From positions 122,888 to 186,887 of the forward strand of contig NZ_FRCA01000001.1 in the NCBI RefSeq assembly GCF_900142755.1: a stretch of 64,000 bases of DNA, read 5' to 3'. The translations under genes and the position numbers were made by a program. This DNA is from Halomonas cupida (lineage in GTDB: Bacteria > Pseudomonadota > Gammaproteobacteria > Pseudomonadales > Halomonadaceae). Under the pieces are notes generated by a model. The model saw only the letters and a list, made by a program, of their open reading frames with translations, made no database searches and was not told the origin of the DNA. This document shows, piece by piece, positions 56,379 through 64,000 of this stretch; within the stretch, counting starts at the first letter, position 1, and the number at the start of each line of letters is the position of its first letter.

Positions 56379-57355
56379 CTTGCCAGCTTCCCTGCCAGGC
56401 GCTCGATGGTGGCGTTGGTCTCTTCGAGGTACTGGGCGAATGCCTCGGGGCCTTCATAGACCACACTGGCACCGGCATTGTGGACTTCCTCGGCGAACTT
56501 CTGGTCCTGGCTCATGGCCTCGAAGGCGGCCGCAAGCGTATCGACCTGGGCCTCGGGGGTTCCTGCTGGCGCCAGAATGCCGCGAACGATGTTCAGCTTG
56601 AGTTCGGGGTGCCCCAGCTCGGCGAAGGTCGGCACATCCGGCGTCTCTTCCTGACGCTCCTCGCTGCCGACGGCGAGGAAGCGCAGGTCGCCGTTCTTGA
56701 CGAACTCCCCGCTGGACGAGATATCACCGATCGCGGCATCGATGTGACCACCGACCAGAGCGCGGATACGTTCACCTGTGCCTTCGAAGCCGACATAGCG
56801 GAACTCCAGGCCTTCGGCGTCTTCCATCATCGCGCCGTGAAGGTGGGGGACGCCGCCGAGCGTCACGCCGAAGCGGATCTCGCCGGGATGCTCACTGGCG
56901 TACTCGACGAATTCCTCGTAGGTGGAATAGGGCCCATCGCCGGGCACGGTCAGATACTGCGGTGACTGGGTAACCGCGGCCACCGGCGTGAAGTCGTCCC
57001 AGTTCTGCGGTGTCAGGCCGGTATGGTGAGCAACCATCAGACCCTCGTGAACCTGACCAACGGTGTAACCGTCGGCATCACGGCGAGCCAGTTCCTTGAG
57101 TCCGGTTGTGCCACTCACCCCCGGCATGTTGATGACCGGCATGGCTTCGCCGAGATATTCCTCGGCATGATGCGAGACCAGTCGCATCAGGGTATCGCTG
57201 CCGCCGCCCGGCGACCAGGGGACGATGAATTCCACCGGCTTGTCGGGGTAGTTGTTTTCCTGGGCCTGAGCAGTGGAGGCCAGGCCCAGGCTGGCAATGA
57301 TCAGACCCAGACCGGTAATGAGGGGTGCTGTGGTTATGGTAACGGCACGTTTCAT
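56375..57355 (-). CDS. TTT-type carboxylate-binding protein (TctC family), copy 4
   Basis: A 326-residue periplasmic protein with a signal peptide of about 31 residues ending STAQA. The ligand loop reads IVPWSPGGGSDTLMR, the common TctC form without the Cys pair seen in the three copies of the first cluster. Other family pieces are NMPGVSGTTGLKELARRDAD, TLGGVPHLHGAMMEDAEGLE and RALVGGHIDAAIGDISSSGE. It heads the second C-B-A operon. Confidence 0.92.
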   Translation of the reverse strand: MKRAVTITTAPLITGLGLIIASLGLASTAQAQENNYPDKPVEFIVPWSPGGGSDTLMRLVSHHAEEYLGEAMPVINMPGVSGTTGLKELARRDADGYTVGQVHEGLMVAHHTGLTPQNWDDFTPVAAVTQSPQYLTVPGDGPYSTYEEFVEYASEHPGEIRFGVTLGGVPHLHGAMMEDAEGLEFRYVGFEGTGERIRALVGGHIDAAIGDISSSGEFVKNGDLRFLAVGSEERQEETPDVPTFAELGHPELKLNIVRGILAPAGTPEAQVDTLAAAFEAMSQDQKFAEEVHNAGASVVYEGPEAFAQYLEETNATIERLAGKLAR

Positions 57356-57448
57356 TGTCGGATTCCTCGCTATTGAGTTGTTGTTGAGGTGTTATTGATG
57401 GGGTGTAGCGGGTATTGCGTCATGGGTGGATGAAGCGGAACGCTGGGC

Positions 57449-57979
57449 TCAGCCCAGCAATAGCGCGCCATAGCCGAGGCCAAGGCACACCACCAGTGCA
57501 GGATGGACACGGGTCTTCAGCAGCAGCAGCGCTGCCACTGCGCCAATGATCAAGGTGTGCAACCAGCCGGAGGTATCGACGCCTTCCTGCAGGAAATTCC
57601 AGGTCAGCCCAGCCATCAGCACCATCACCACGGGCCTGACCCACTGGCTCATCGACTTGACCTTGATCGAGTTGCGGTAGCGGTACAGTGTGCCCAGCGC
57701 CGCAATCATCAGCAGTAGCGAAGGGCCAACGGTAGCGAGCACAGCGACGAAGGCGCCGCCGACACCGGCGATGTCATAGCCGATATAGCCCGCCATCTTG
57801 GTGGCAATGGGGCTGGGCAGGGCATTGCCGAGAGCCAGAGTCTCGGCAAACTGCTGGTGTGTCATCCAGCCATAGGTGCCGACTACCTCGTTCTCGATCA
57901 GCGGAATGATCGCCGGACCACCGCCGTAGCCGACGATGTTGGGGATGAAGAACGCGAGGAACAGCTGCCAGTAGATCAT
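57449..57979 (-). CDS. Chromate transporter (CHR) half protein, second of pair
   Basis: A 176-residue single-domain CHR-family membrane protein with five to six segments: FLAFFIPNIVGYGGGPAIIP (the GGGPAxIP hallmark), ALGNALPSPIATKMAGYIGY and LLKTRVHPALVVCLGLGYGA. Short CHR proteins work as paired, oppositely oriented partners. It overlaps its partner (57976) by 4 bp. Members export chromate or transport other oxyanions; no chromate-resistance genes are nearby, so another anion is possible. Confidence 0.88.
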   Translation of the reverse strand: MIYWQLFLAFFIPNIVGYGGGPAIIPLIENEVVGTYGWMTHQQFAETLALGNALPSPIATKMAGYIGYDIAGVGGAFVAVLATVGPSLLLMIAALGTLYRYRNSIKVKSMSQWVRPVVMVLMAGLTWNFLQEGVDTSGWLHTLIIGAVAALLLLKTRVHPALVVCLGLGYGALLLG

Positions 57980-58599
57980 GGTGCAGACTCCTCGCCTTGT
58001 GCGCGTTTGCGGTCGGGATTGGGATCAGGACGTAGCAGGGCAGCGATCAGAATGGCACCGATCACCAGTCCTGGATGGACGCCAAGTACCAGAATAAGTA
58101 CAGCAGCGGCTGCGCCGGTTGCCAGCGTGGCCACCAGGCCCATACCGGCACGGGACTTGGCGAAGAAGTCCCAGGTCAACTGGGCCATCATCACCATCAC
58201 CACCGGCACCACACCCAGTCCCATGCCGTGTACCCAGCGCTGGTCACCGTAGCGGGCATAGAGTCCCAGCAGGCCGATCATGGCGACGATCAGCGGCACG
58301 ATAACGGCAATCACCGCGTTGATCGCCCCCAGGGTGCCGCCGACACGATAGCCGATGTACCCCGCCATCTTGGTGGCAATAGGGCCGGGCAGCGTGTTGC
58401 CGATGGCCAGCACATCGGCGAAAGCTTCGTCCTCCATCCAGGCATGGCGCTTGACCACTTCCTGATGAACCAGCGGAATCATCGAAGGACCGCCACCGAA
58501 GCCGAAGATGCCGATACGAAAGAAGGCCATGAACAGCTGACCCTGCAGCTTGAGGCCTCGGGCCTTGAGGTCCTGTGTCTCGGAAGAATCATCGGCCAT
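57976..58599 (-). CDS. Chromate transporter (CHR) half protein, first of pair
   Basis: A 207-residue CHR-domain protein with a polar N-terminus of about 20 residues, then FMAFFRIGIFGFGGGPSMIP, AIGNTLPGPIATKMAGYIGY, WVHGMGLGVVPVVMVMMAQL and VLGVHPGLVIGAILIAALLR. Its sequence is clearly homologous to the next gene, consistent with the heteromeric short-chain CHR pair. It begins 2 bp after the GGT-like gene stop, so the three are probably one transcript. Confidence 0.88.
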   Translation of the reverse strand: MADDSSETQDLKARGLKLQGQLFMAFFRIGIFGFGGGPSMIPLVHQEVVKRHAWMEDEAFADVLAIGNTLPGPIATKMAGYIGYRVGGTLGAINAVIAVIVPLIVAMIGLLGLYARYGDQRWVHGMGLGVVPVVMVMMAQLTWDFFAKSRAGMGLVATLATGAAAAVLILVLGVHPGLVIGAILIAALLRPDPNPDRKRAQGEESAP

Positions 58600-58601
58600 G
58601 G

Positions 58602-60260
58602 TTACAGCACCGCGATGGCAGCATCGGTGCGTGGCTCGGTGCCACCGCAGTAGATGCCGGTCTGTGGGTCACGCAGGATGACCTGACCGCGGCCGTAGCT
58701 GCGATTGTCATGGGCGACCTGCATGTCGTGCCCACGAGCCGACATGGCACGCACCAGGGCCGGTGAATAGCCGTGCTCAATGCCGATGGTGCGCTCGCCC
58801 ATCCACTGCCAGCGTGGGGCGTCCAGTGCCGATTGTGGATTGAGGCCGAAATCGACCAGGTTCATTACCACCTGAACATGGCCCTGGGGCTGCATGAAAC
58901 CGCCCATTACACCAAAGGGCCCCAGTGCCTTGCCGTGCTGAGTCAGGAAACCGGGGATGATGGTGTGGAAGGTCTTCTTGCCGGGCTGCAGGCAGTTGTC
59001 GTGGTTCTCATCGAGGCTGAAGTCGTGGCCGCGATTCTGCAACGCGATGCCGGTGTCCGGAACCACGATGCCCGAGCCGAAGCCGTGATAGTTGCTCTGG
59101 ATGAAGGACACCATGTTGCCGTCGGCATCGGCGGTGGCCAGGTAGACCGTGCCGCCGGCACTGGGTTTGCCCGGCTGCGGATCGATGGCCTGATCGCCGA
59201 TCAAGTCGCGGCGTTGCTCGGTGTAGGCATCCGACAGCAACTGCTCGACCGAATATGTCATGTGATCGGGCTGGGAAATATGTGTCTTGCCGTCGGTGTA
59301 GGCCAGCTTCATGGCCTCGAGTTGCCGATGCAGCAGCTCCGGGTCGTCGCGATGTGCAGGTGGGAAGCCATCCAGGATGCGCAGCGCCATCAATGCCACC
59401 AGGCCCTGACCATTGGGGGGAATTTCCCACACATCGACATCGCGATAGCGGGCCGAGATCGGGTCGACCCATTCTGGGTGATAAGCGGCCAGATCCTCCT
59501 TGCGCAGATAGCCTCCGGTTTCCCGGGAGAAGGCATCGATCCGTTCGGCCAGTTCGCCACGATAGAAGCTCTCTGCCTGACTCTTGGCGATGCTTTCGAG
59601 AGTGCGGGCCTGGGCCTCGCAACTCCACCAGGCGCCGGCTTCGGGGGCCTTTCCATTCGTGGTGAAGGTCTCGAACCAGGGGCGGGTCGCGTCTCCTTCG
59701 AGGTGACGCTTGAAATTGGCGGTATCGCGCTGCCACAGACTGGCGATGATCGGTGAGACTGGAAAACCCTCTCGAGCCAGGCGGATGGCGGGCTCTAGCA
59801 GGCTGGCGAAGTCGAGCTTGCCGAAGCGGCGCGACAGTTCCGCCCAGGCCGATGGCGTACCGGGCACCGTGACCGGAGTCCAGCCGTAGAGCGGTACGTT
59901 GCTGTGGCCTGCCTCGAGGACTGCATCCCGTGTCAGCGTGGCGGGAGCCGTGCCACTGGCGTTCAAGCCATGGAGCTGGCCATTGCCCTGGTCGTCGCTG
60001 GCGATCCATACCAGCGCGAAGGCATCGCCGCCAATACCGCATCCGGTGGGCTCGACAACGGTCAAGGCCGCCGCTGTGGCAATGGCGGCATCCACGGCAT
60101 TGCCACCCCTGGCAAGAATATCGCGACCAACCTGTGCCGCCTGGGGCTGGGACGCCGCCACCATGCCGTTGCGGGCATAGGTGGGACTACGACGAGACGG
60201 ATAGGGCGTCATGTCGGGATAGCGCGTGGCGTCGGAATAGGATGAGGCAAGCGTGGTCAT
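58602..60260 (-). CDS. Gamma-glutamyltransferase-family hydrolase, cytoplasmic form
   Basis: A 552-residue Ntn-hydrolase proenzyme. ATG 60260 follows GGAG and gives MTTLASSYSDATRYPDMTPY; no signal peptide is present, unlike periplasmic Ggt. Family motifs: QAAQVGRDILARGGNAVDAA, PTGCGIGGDAFALVW, YGWTPVTVPGTPSAW, and the autoprocessing Thr T371 in SAGGTVYLATADADGN, followed by FGVMGGFMQPQGHVQVVMNL. The expected self-cleavage gives large and small chains. The family hydrolyses gamma-glutamyl bonds; many cytosolic members with such context act on cephalosporin-like, oxamate-like or other amides, so glutathione is not assured. Confidence 0.88.
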   Translation of the reverse strand: MTTLASSYSDATRYPDMTPYPSRRSPTYARNGMVAASQPQAAQVGRDILARGGNAVDAAIATAAALTVVEPTGCGIGGDAFALVWIASDDQGNGQLHGLNASGTAPATLTRDAVLEAGHSNVPLYGWTPVTVPGTPSAWAELSRRFGKLDFASLLEPAIRLAREGFPVSPIIASLWQRDTANFKRHLEGDATRPWFETFTTNGKAPEAGAWWSCEAQARTLESIAKSQAESFYRGELAERIDAFSRETGGYLRKEDLAAYHPEWVDPISARYRDVDVWEIPPNGQGLVALMALRILDGFPPAHRDDPELLHRQLEAMKLAYTDGKTHISQPDHMTYSVEQLLSDAYTEQRRDLIGDQAIDPQPGKPSAGGTVYLATADADGNMVSFIQSNYHGFGSGIVVPDTGIALQNRGHDFSLDENHDNCLQPGKKTFHTIIPGFLTQHGKALGPFGVMGGFMQPQGHVQVVMNLVDFGLNPQSALDAPRWQWMGERTIGIEHGYSPALVRAMSARGHDMQVAHDNRSYGRGQVILRDPQTGIYCGGTEPRTDAAIAVL

Positions 60261-60347
60261 GATGGCTCCAGTTGCAATGATCGAATGGTGCGCCAGTCGC
60301 TGTTGTTGCGCTGACTGCTGGCGCACTGACGGTTATCGGGCTGTCTG

Positions 60348-61802
60348 TTATCGAGTCGGGTGCGAGGTGCTCAGGTGCTGTGACGCCTGAGCATCTGCCT
60401 GACGGTGGCCGAGGCCGATCCCGGTCACCACATAGAACAGCGAGAACAGGATGGCGCCGTAGCAGAGAATGGCATAAAGGAAGAAGTCTGCCGTGGCGAC
60501 ACCCAGGGTGGCGGCGGTGAAGGCTCCGGTGACGCCCCAGGGGACCAGCGGCGACAGGGTGGTGCCGGTGTCTTCGAGAATGCGTGAGAGGTTCTTCGTC
60601 GGCGTGCCACTGTTGGCGACCAGCGGGCGCAGCAACGGCCCCAGCAGTGAGAAGGTCACGTAGTAACTGCCGGTCAGCAGGAAGGCCAGACCATGCAGGC
60701 CCATGGCGCCACCGAGCACCTGGCGGCGACCGGCATGGCGCTTGTTGAGCATGGCAATGGCAGCATCAAGGGTACCGGCGCTCTTGAAGGGCGTGCCCAG
60801 CACGGCAGCGGCAATGAGTACCGCGACAGTGGACATCATGCTCTGCAGTCCGCCGCGGGAGAGCATGCCGTCGATCATCTCGTTACCGGTGCTGGAGGCA
60901 TAACCGCCGTTCATGGCCTGGCCGATGTCGCCGAGGCTGGCACCCTGCAGGACCAGGGCAATGGCGGCGCCACTGACGATACCGAGGGCAAAGGACGGCA
61001 GCACGGGTTTCTTGAGCAGAATGCAGCCGAATACCACCAGGGGCGGCAACAGGGTAATCGGGTTGGTACTGAACAATTGGTGAAGGGTCGACACAATGTC
61101 GGCCGCCTGGCCGGAGATACCGGACTGAGTCCCTTCGATGCTGCTGCCCAGCCAGGCATAAACGGCGAGGGCGATAAGGTATGCCGGCAGGGTGGAGTAC
61201 AGCATATGGCGAATATGGGTGACGATATTGACCTCGCACACCGCTGAGGCCATGACGGTGGTATCCGACAGCGGTGACAGCTTGTCGCCGAAGAAGGTGC
61301 CGGTGATGATTGCCCCAGCGGCCCAGGCGGGGGGGACATCAAGGCCGATGGCGACGCCCATCAGTGCAACGCCAATCGTGCTCAGTGTCCCCCAGGACGT
61401 GCCGGCCATGATCGACATCAGCGAGCAGGACAGACAGGCGACCACCAGAAACAGGGCAGGTGAGAGTAACTCGAGTCCAAGCGTGACCATGGCTGGGATG
61501 GTGCCCGAGAGCATCCATACGCCGACCATCATGCCAACACAGATCAGGATAAGGATCGGTATCAGCATTGCCTGGATGCCACTGAGCAGATCGGCTTCCA
61601 GCCGTGCCCAGGGAATGCCCCACACCAGGCATAGGGACATGGCCAGACTGCCGGCAACGATCAGTGCAACGGCTGTCGGGATACCCAACAGCATGATGGC
61701 AATCAGCAGGCTGCCGATGGCAACGCACAGCAGGACGAGGTGGCGGACTCCGCCTTGCAGAGCAGGCTCGGGAGTCGTCGCAGTTTGACTGGAACTGGTC
61801 AT
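60348..61802 (-). CDS. NhaC-family Na+/H+ antiporter-like protein
   Basis: A 484-residue membrane protein with about 11-12 segments; ATG 61802 follows an AGAGG. NhaC hallmarks: IMAGTSWGTLSTIGVALMGV, GAIITGTFFGDKLSPLSDTT, HIRHMLYSTLPAYLIALAVY and LEDTGTTLSPLVPWGVTGAF. The family exchanges Na+ for H+ or, in some members, malate/lactate or amines. It lies 87 bp before the GGT-like gene in the same orientation and divergent from a GntR gene, so a carrier for the hydrolase substrate or product is a fair alternative to pH/Na+ control. Confidence 0.88.
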   Translation of the reverse strand: MTSSSQTATTPEPALQGGVRHLVLLCVAIGSLLIAIMLLGIPTAVALIVAGSLAMSLCLVWGIPWARLEADLLSGIQAMLIPILILICVGMMVGVWMLSGTIPAMVTLGLELLSPALFLVVACLSCSLMSIMAGTSWGTLSTIGVALMGVAIGLDVPPAWAAGAIITGTFFGDKLSPLSDTTVMASAVCEVNIVTHIRHMLYSTLPAYLIALAVYAWLGSSIEGTQSGISGQAADIVSTLHQLFSTNPITLLPPLVVFGCILLKKPVLPSFALGIVSGAAIALVLQGASLGDIGQAMNGGYASSTGNEMIDGMLSRGGLQSMMSTVAVLIAAAVLGTPFKSAGTLDAAIAMLNKRHAGRRQVLGGAMGLHGLAFLLTGSYYVTFSLLGPLLRPLVANSGTPTKNLSRILEDTGTTLSPLVPWGVTGAFTAATLGVATADFFLYAILCYGAILFSLFYVVTGIGLGHRQADAQASQHLSTSHPTR

Positions 61803-61879
61803 GGAGAGACCTCTGAACAGGGTGTTATCGTTGTTGTGATCGAAGGCTGCGATGTATTTCCATGCGCAGCCGCCTCGAT

Positions 61880-61930
61880 TCTGTCGAGCTGGCAAGTCTG
61901 TCGGACTGGCAAGTCTGTCGGATTGGCAAG
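61880..61930 (-). repeat. Minisatellite: 3 x 17 bp upstream of the NhaC-type gene
   Basis: Units tctgtcgagctggcaag, tctgtcggactggcaag and tctgtcggattggcaag lie in tandem 78-128 bp before the antiporter start, in the shared control region with the GntR gene. Confidence 0.88.
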
Positions 61931-61952
61931 ACATGGGCTCGATTGTTGTGTG

Positions 61953-61985
61953 AAAAATCGCTTGGTTTTGAAATAATCGATTTTT
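61953..61985. promoter_or_regulatory. AT-rich inverted repeat in the NhaC/GntR divergent region
   Basis: AAAAATCG (61953-61960) and CGATTTTT (61978-61985) form 8-bp arms around a 17-bp AT-rich spacer. The position between two divergent genes, one a GntR regulator, makes it a plausible operator and promoter site. Confidence 0.4.
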
Positions 61986-62096
61986 TGCGACTATGCCCTG
62001 GTGTCCAGCCGACGTCAATCGACTGCCTGGGCTTGAGACTTGAGCTGAGATATAAGCTGAAACGTGGGCCTCAGGCAGATTCAAGGGTGGTGATGA

Positions 62097-62783
62097 GTGA
62101 GTGGTGATATGACGATTTCCCCTTCAGCGGTAGACGGGGCTGTCAGCGAGACCGCTGCCAGTCAGGCCTTCGAGGCCATCAAGCGTGACCTGATTCGGGG
62201 GCGCTTTGCAGCTGGCGAAAAGCTGGCCATCAGTGCCTTGAAGGCGGAATATCAGGTGGGGTTGAGCCCGCTGCGCGAGGCACTCAATCGCCTCTCGGCC
62301 TATGGCCTTCTGGAACAGCACAACCAACGCGGCTTCCGAGTCCCACCGTTATCGGAGCAGGAGCTGGAAGATATCGCCAGACTGCGCATTCAACTGGAAT
62401 GCATGGCCTTGACTCAGGCCATGCAGCAGGGCGATGCAGAGTGGGAATCTCAGTTGCTGGCGGCACAGCACCGTCTATTGCGAGCGGATCAGCAACCCAG
62501 TCAAGTGGAGCAATGGGAGCAGGCCCACCTGCGGTTCCACCGAACCTTGCTGGCCCCCTGTGGATCGCCCTGGCTGCTGCGCTTCATTGGTCAGTTGCAT
62601 GACCAGTTCGATCGTTATCGTCGTCTGGCCCCTCCCAACCCGGCCATTCGCGCACAGCTGGATGCACAGCACAGCGAACTGGTGGAAATGGCGCTGGATC
62701 GACGCATTCAGGACGCCCGCAGCCTGCTGGAACAGCATATCCAGTTGTCATGGCAGGTGGCTCAGGGAGCCACCGGCTGTTGA
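62097..62783 (+). CDS. GntR-family regulator with FCD domain (divergent from antiporter)
   Basis: A 228-residue regulator. GTG 62097 has AGGGTGG in front; ATG 62109 is an alternative with a poor site. Winged helix: SQAFEAIKRDLIRGRFAAGE, LSPLREALNRLSAYGLLEQH, RGFRVPPLSEQELED. FCD domain: DIARLRIQLECMALTQAMQQ, WEQAHLRFHRTLLAPCGSPW, HSELVEMALDRRIQDARSLL. It probably regulates the divergent antiporter/GGT/CHR/TctCBA genes. Its 3' end faces another GntR gene 14 bp away. Confidence 0.9.
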   Translation: MSGDMTISPSAVDGAVSETAASQAFEAIKRDLIRGRFAAGEKLAISALKAEYQVGLSPLREALNRLSAYGLLEQHNQRGFRVPPLSEQELEDIARLRIQLECMALTQAMQQGDAEWESQLLAAQHRLLRADQQPSQVEQWEQAHLRFHRTLLAPCGSPWLLRFIGQLHDQFDRYRRLAPPNPAIRAQLDAQHSELVEMALDRRIQDARSLLEQHIQLSWQVAQGATGC

Positions 62784-62797
62784 GCGTGGCTCGTCGG

Positions 62798-63487
62798 TCA
62801 ACTGAAGGCACGGCGATAGAGACTCAGGTAGCGTTCCTTGGAGGGCAGTAGGTGCTCTCGGCACAACTGACGCAGCCTTTCACGGTCCTGGTCGCGGATG
62901 GCATCGAGCATGGCGTGGTGCTCTCGACGTGCCTGAGACAGGCTTTCCTCGTCGGCAATGGCGATGAAGCGGATGCCATGGGCACGCTGGGCGAATTCGT
63001 TGATGGTCTGATACAGATAGGGATTGCCGGTCGCGGCGAACAGGGTGCGGTGAAAGGCGATGTTGAGGTGAAATACCTGACGCAGATCGTGCCTGTCCAC
63101 GGCGGCACTGTACGCCTGATGCACGCTTTCCAGTTCCTCGAGCCACTCGGCGGGAGCGGGAAGGGGCAGGGCATCGACACCTGCCAGTTCGAGAATCTCG
63201 CGCATCGCGTAGAGGTTCTCGACTTCTTCCGGTGTCCAGGTCTTGACGAAGGCACCGCGATTCTTGATGCGCTCGACCAGGCCGATGGTCTCGAGTTGAA
63301 ACAGGGCCTGCCGCACCACATGGCGTTTGCCGCTGAAGCGCTCGATCAGGTCTTCCTCGACCAGACGCTCTCGAGGGTGTAGCCGGCCCAGGACAATGTC
63401 CTCCTCAACGGCGGCGACAATATCCTCGACTCCGGTACTGGTATCCGCCGCTGGTGTGGCGCGGACAGTTGAAGACGGATTTCCCAT
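62798..63487 (-). CDS. GntR-family regulator with FCD domain (upstream of dehydratase)
   Basis: A 229-residue regulator of the same subfamily as its neighbour but clearly diverged. Winged helix: EDIVAAVEEDIVLGRLHPRE, RHVVRQALFQLETIGLVERI, NRGAFVKTWTPEE. FCD: NLYAMREILELAGVDALPLP, FHLNIAFHRTLFAATGNPYL, ARREHHAMLDAIRDQDRERL. It is downstream of the IlvD/Edd gene in the same orientation, so it probably belongs with that dehydratase operon as its sugar-acid-responsive regulator. A 7 x 14 bp tandem repeat fills its leader. Confidence 0.9.
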   Translation of the reverse strand: MGNPSSTVRATPAADTSTGVEDIVAAVEEDIVLGRLHPRERLVEEDLIERFSGKRHVVRQALFQLETIGLVERIKNRGAFVKTWTPEEVENLYAMREILELAGVDALPLPAPAEWLEELESVHQAYSAAVDRHDLRQVFHLNIAFHRTLFAATGNPYLYQTINEFAQRAHGIRFIAIADEESLSQARREHHAMLDAIRDQDRERLRQLCREHLLPSKERYLSLYRRAFS

Positions 63488-63508
63488 GCTCGCTTCCCCT
63501 GCGATAAG

Positions 63509-63606
63509 TACTGTTCAAAGAGCGCTGTGCGAAGAATGCGGTGTGACGAGTACTGTGTGAAGAGCACTGTGTGAAGAGTACTTTGTGAGTAGTGCTGTGC
63601 GAAAAG
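63509..63606 (-). repeat. Minisatellite: 7 x 14 bp in the leader of a GntR gene
   Basis: Seven 14-bp units (tactgtgtgaagag and variants) occupy about half of the 189-bp gap between the dehydratase stop and the regulator start. Outer units are more diverged than the central ones, as expected of an old array with recent central expansion. Confidence 0.88.
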
Positions 63607-63676
63607 TCGCGGGCGCAATGACCGGCGATGCACAAGCCGTACATCGCCTCGTTGTCAGTCTACCAATCCCGGGCCC

Positions 63677-64000
63677 TCATGAGCGAGGTACCCGGCTGTG
63701 AGGTTGTGGGCGGCAAGCTCGGAAGTCGCAGCCTTCTTCCGCCTGCAGAATCTGCTCCATGAACAGTCGTCGATAGCCGAGCAGGTTGGTGTCTTCCTGC
63801 TGCGGAGACTGTTGTTGGCGTCTGGCCTGGAGTTCCTCTTCCGCGACTTCCAGCACCAGCTCGCGTGACTCCACATCCAGGCGAATAGTATCGCCGTCGC
63901 GCACCAGTCCCAGTGGTCCTCCCTGTGCCGATTCCGGTGATACATGCAGCACAATGGTGCCTGCCGCGGTACCACTCATGCGGCCATCGGAGATGCGTAC
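63677..64000 (-). CDS. IlvD/Edd-family dehydratase, C-terminal part (runs off the window)
   Basis: The last 107 residues of a dehydratase whose start is beyond the right edge. VRISDGRMSGTAAGTIVLHV followed by PESAQGGPLGLVRDGDTIRL is the C-terminal swivel domain signature with the essential Ser of the family (in RMSGT). The end, NLLGYRRLFMEQILQAEEGC, resembles sugar-acid dehydratases (L-arabonate, xylonate) more than IlvD proper. Such enzymes use an Fe-S cluster to make 2-keto-3-deoxy acids. The FCD-GntR gene follows 189 bp downstream. Confidence 0.88.
   Translation of the reverse strand, partial: VRISDGRMSGTAAGTIVLHVSPESAQGGPLGLVRDGDTIRLDVESRELVLEVAEEELQARRQQQSPQQEDTNLLGYRRLFMEQILQAEEGCDFRACRPQPHSRVPRS

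Noticed and set aside
57856..58653. Plus-strand frames opposite the CHR genes
   Set aside because: They encode His/Gln-rich, low-complexity products antisense to well-conserved membrane proteins.
1..64000. tRNA, rRNA, insertion sequences, integrases, attachment sites
   Set aside because: I looked for transposase or integrase motifs and for tRNA-like cloverleaf ends at gene boundaries and saw none. Without a scan I cannot exclude very small RNAs.

Overview
The window looks like a chromosomal segment of a GC-rich gammaproteobacterium of the Halomonadaceae type (Halomonas or a close relative). This is inferred from its mix of TRAP and tripartite tricarboxylate (TTT) transporters, an NhaC-type antiporter and many FCD-GntR, LysR and IclR regulators, with GC-rich codon use throughout. 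I see no rRNA, tRNA, phage, transposase or CRISPR array.

Region 1 (1-19.3 kb, + strand) is the most unusual part. It holds the end of a TolC-like channel, two HlyD-type adaptors (the second with a cytosolic GAF-like domain), a PqqD-like/M50 zinc-metalloprotease/HlyD fusion, and a 4,632-residue surface protein. That protein has an N-terminal LEPR-XLL motif, a DUF4347 domain, calcium-binding thrombospondin type-3-like blocks and 28 VCBS/cadherin-like modules. No ABC ATPase is encoded here and the giant protein lacks visible RTX nonapeptides, so this may be an export and anchoring machine distinct from classical type I secretion.

Region 2 (19.6-27.9 kb, +) is a catabolic operon: split transketolase, DctPQM TRAP transporter, beta-hydroxyacid dehydrogenase, sugar-isomerase-like TIM barrel, SDR dehydrogenase and an FCD-GntR regulator. 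Two TGGTnnACCA operators precede the first gene. A cupin and a DUF2938 membrane protein follow.

Region 3 (28.7-44.2 kb, mostly -) resembles a tricarboxylate utilisation cluster. It contains a citryl-CoA-lyase-like protein, a CaiB-type CoA transferase, an IclR regulator, one TctA/TctB permease, three related TctC binding proteins, an AbrB-type membrane protein, a family-3 binding protein without signal peptide, a beta-propeller lactonase, aconitase AcnA and a LysR regulator.

Region 4 (44.4-53.8 kb) holds a LysE/RhtB exporter, an AraC regulator, cysK, an RND pump with its adaptor, a divergent LysR regulator and an MdaB-like quinone reductase.

Region 5 (54.2-64 kb, mostly -) holds a second TTT system (TctCBA), a pair of chromate-transporter half proteins, a gamma-glutamyltransferase-like hydrolase, an NhaC-type antiporter, two FCD-GntR regulators and the C-terminus of an IlvD/Edd dehydratase that runs off the right edge.

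A recurring feature is a set of short tandem repeats (14-17 bp units, 3-7 copies) in gaps between genes, each with its own unit sequence. Starts were chosen by Shine-Dalgarno position, overlaps and family length. All functions are assigned by motif recognition from reading, without database searches.
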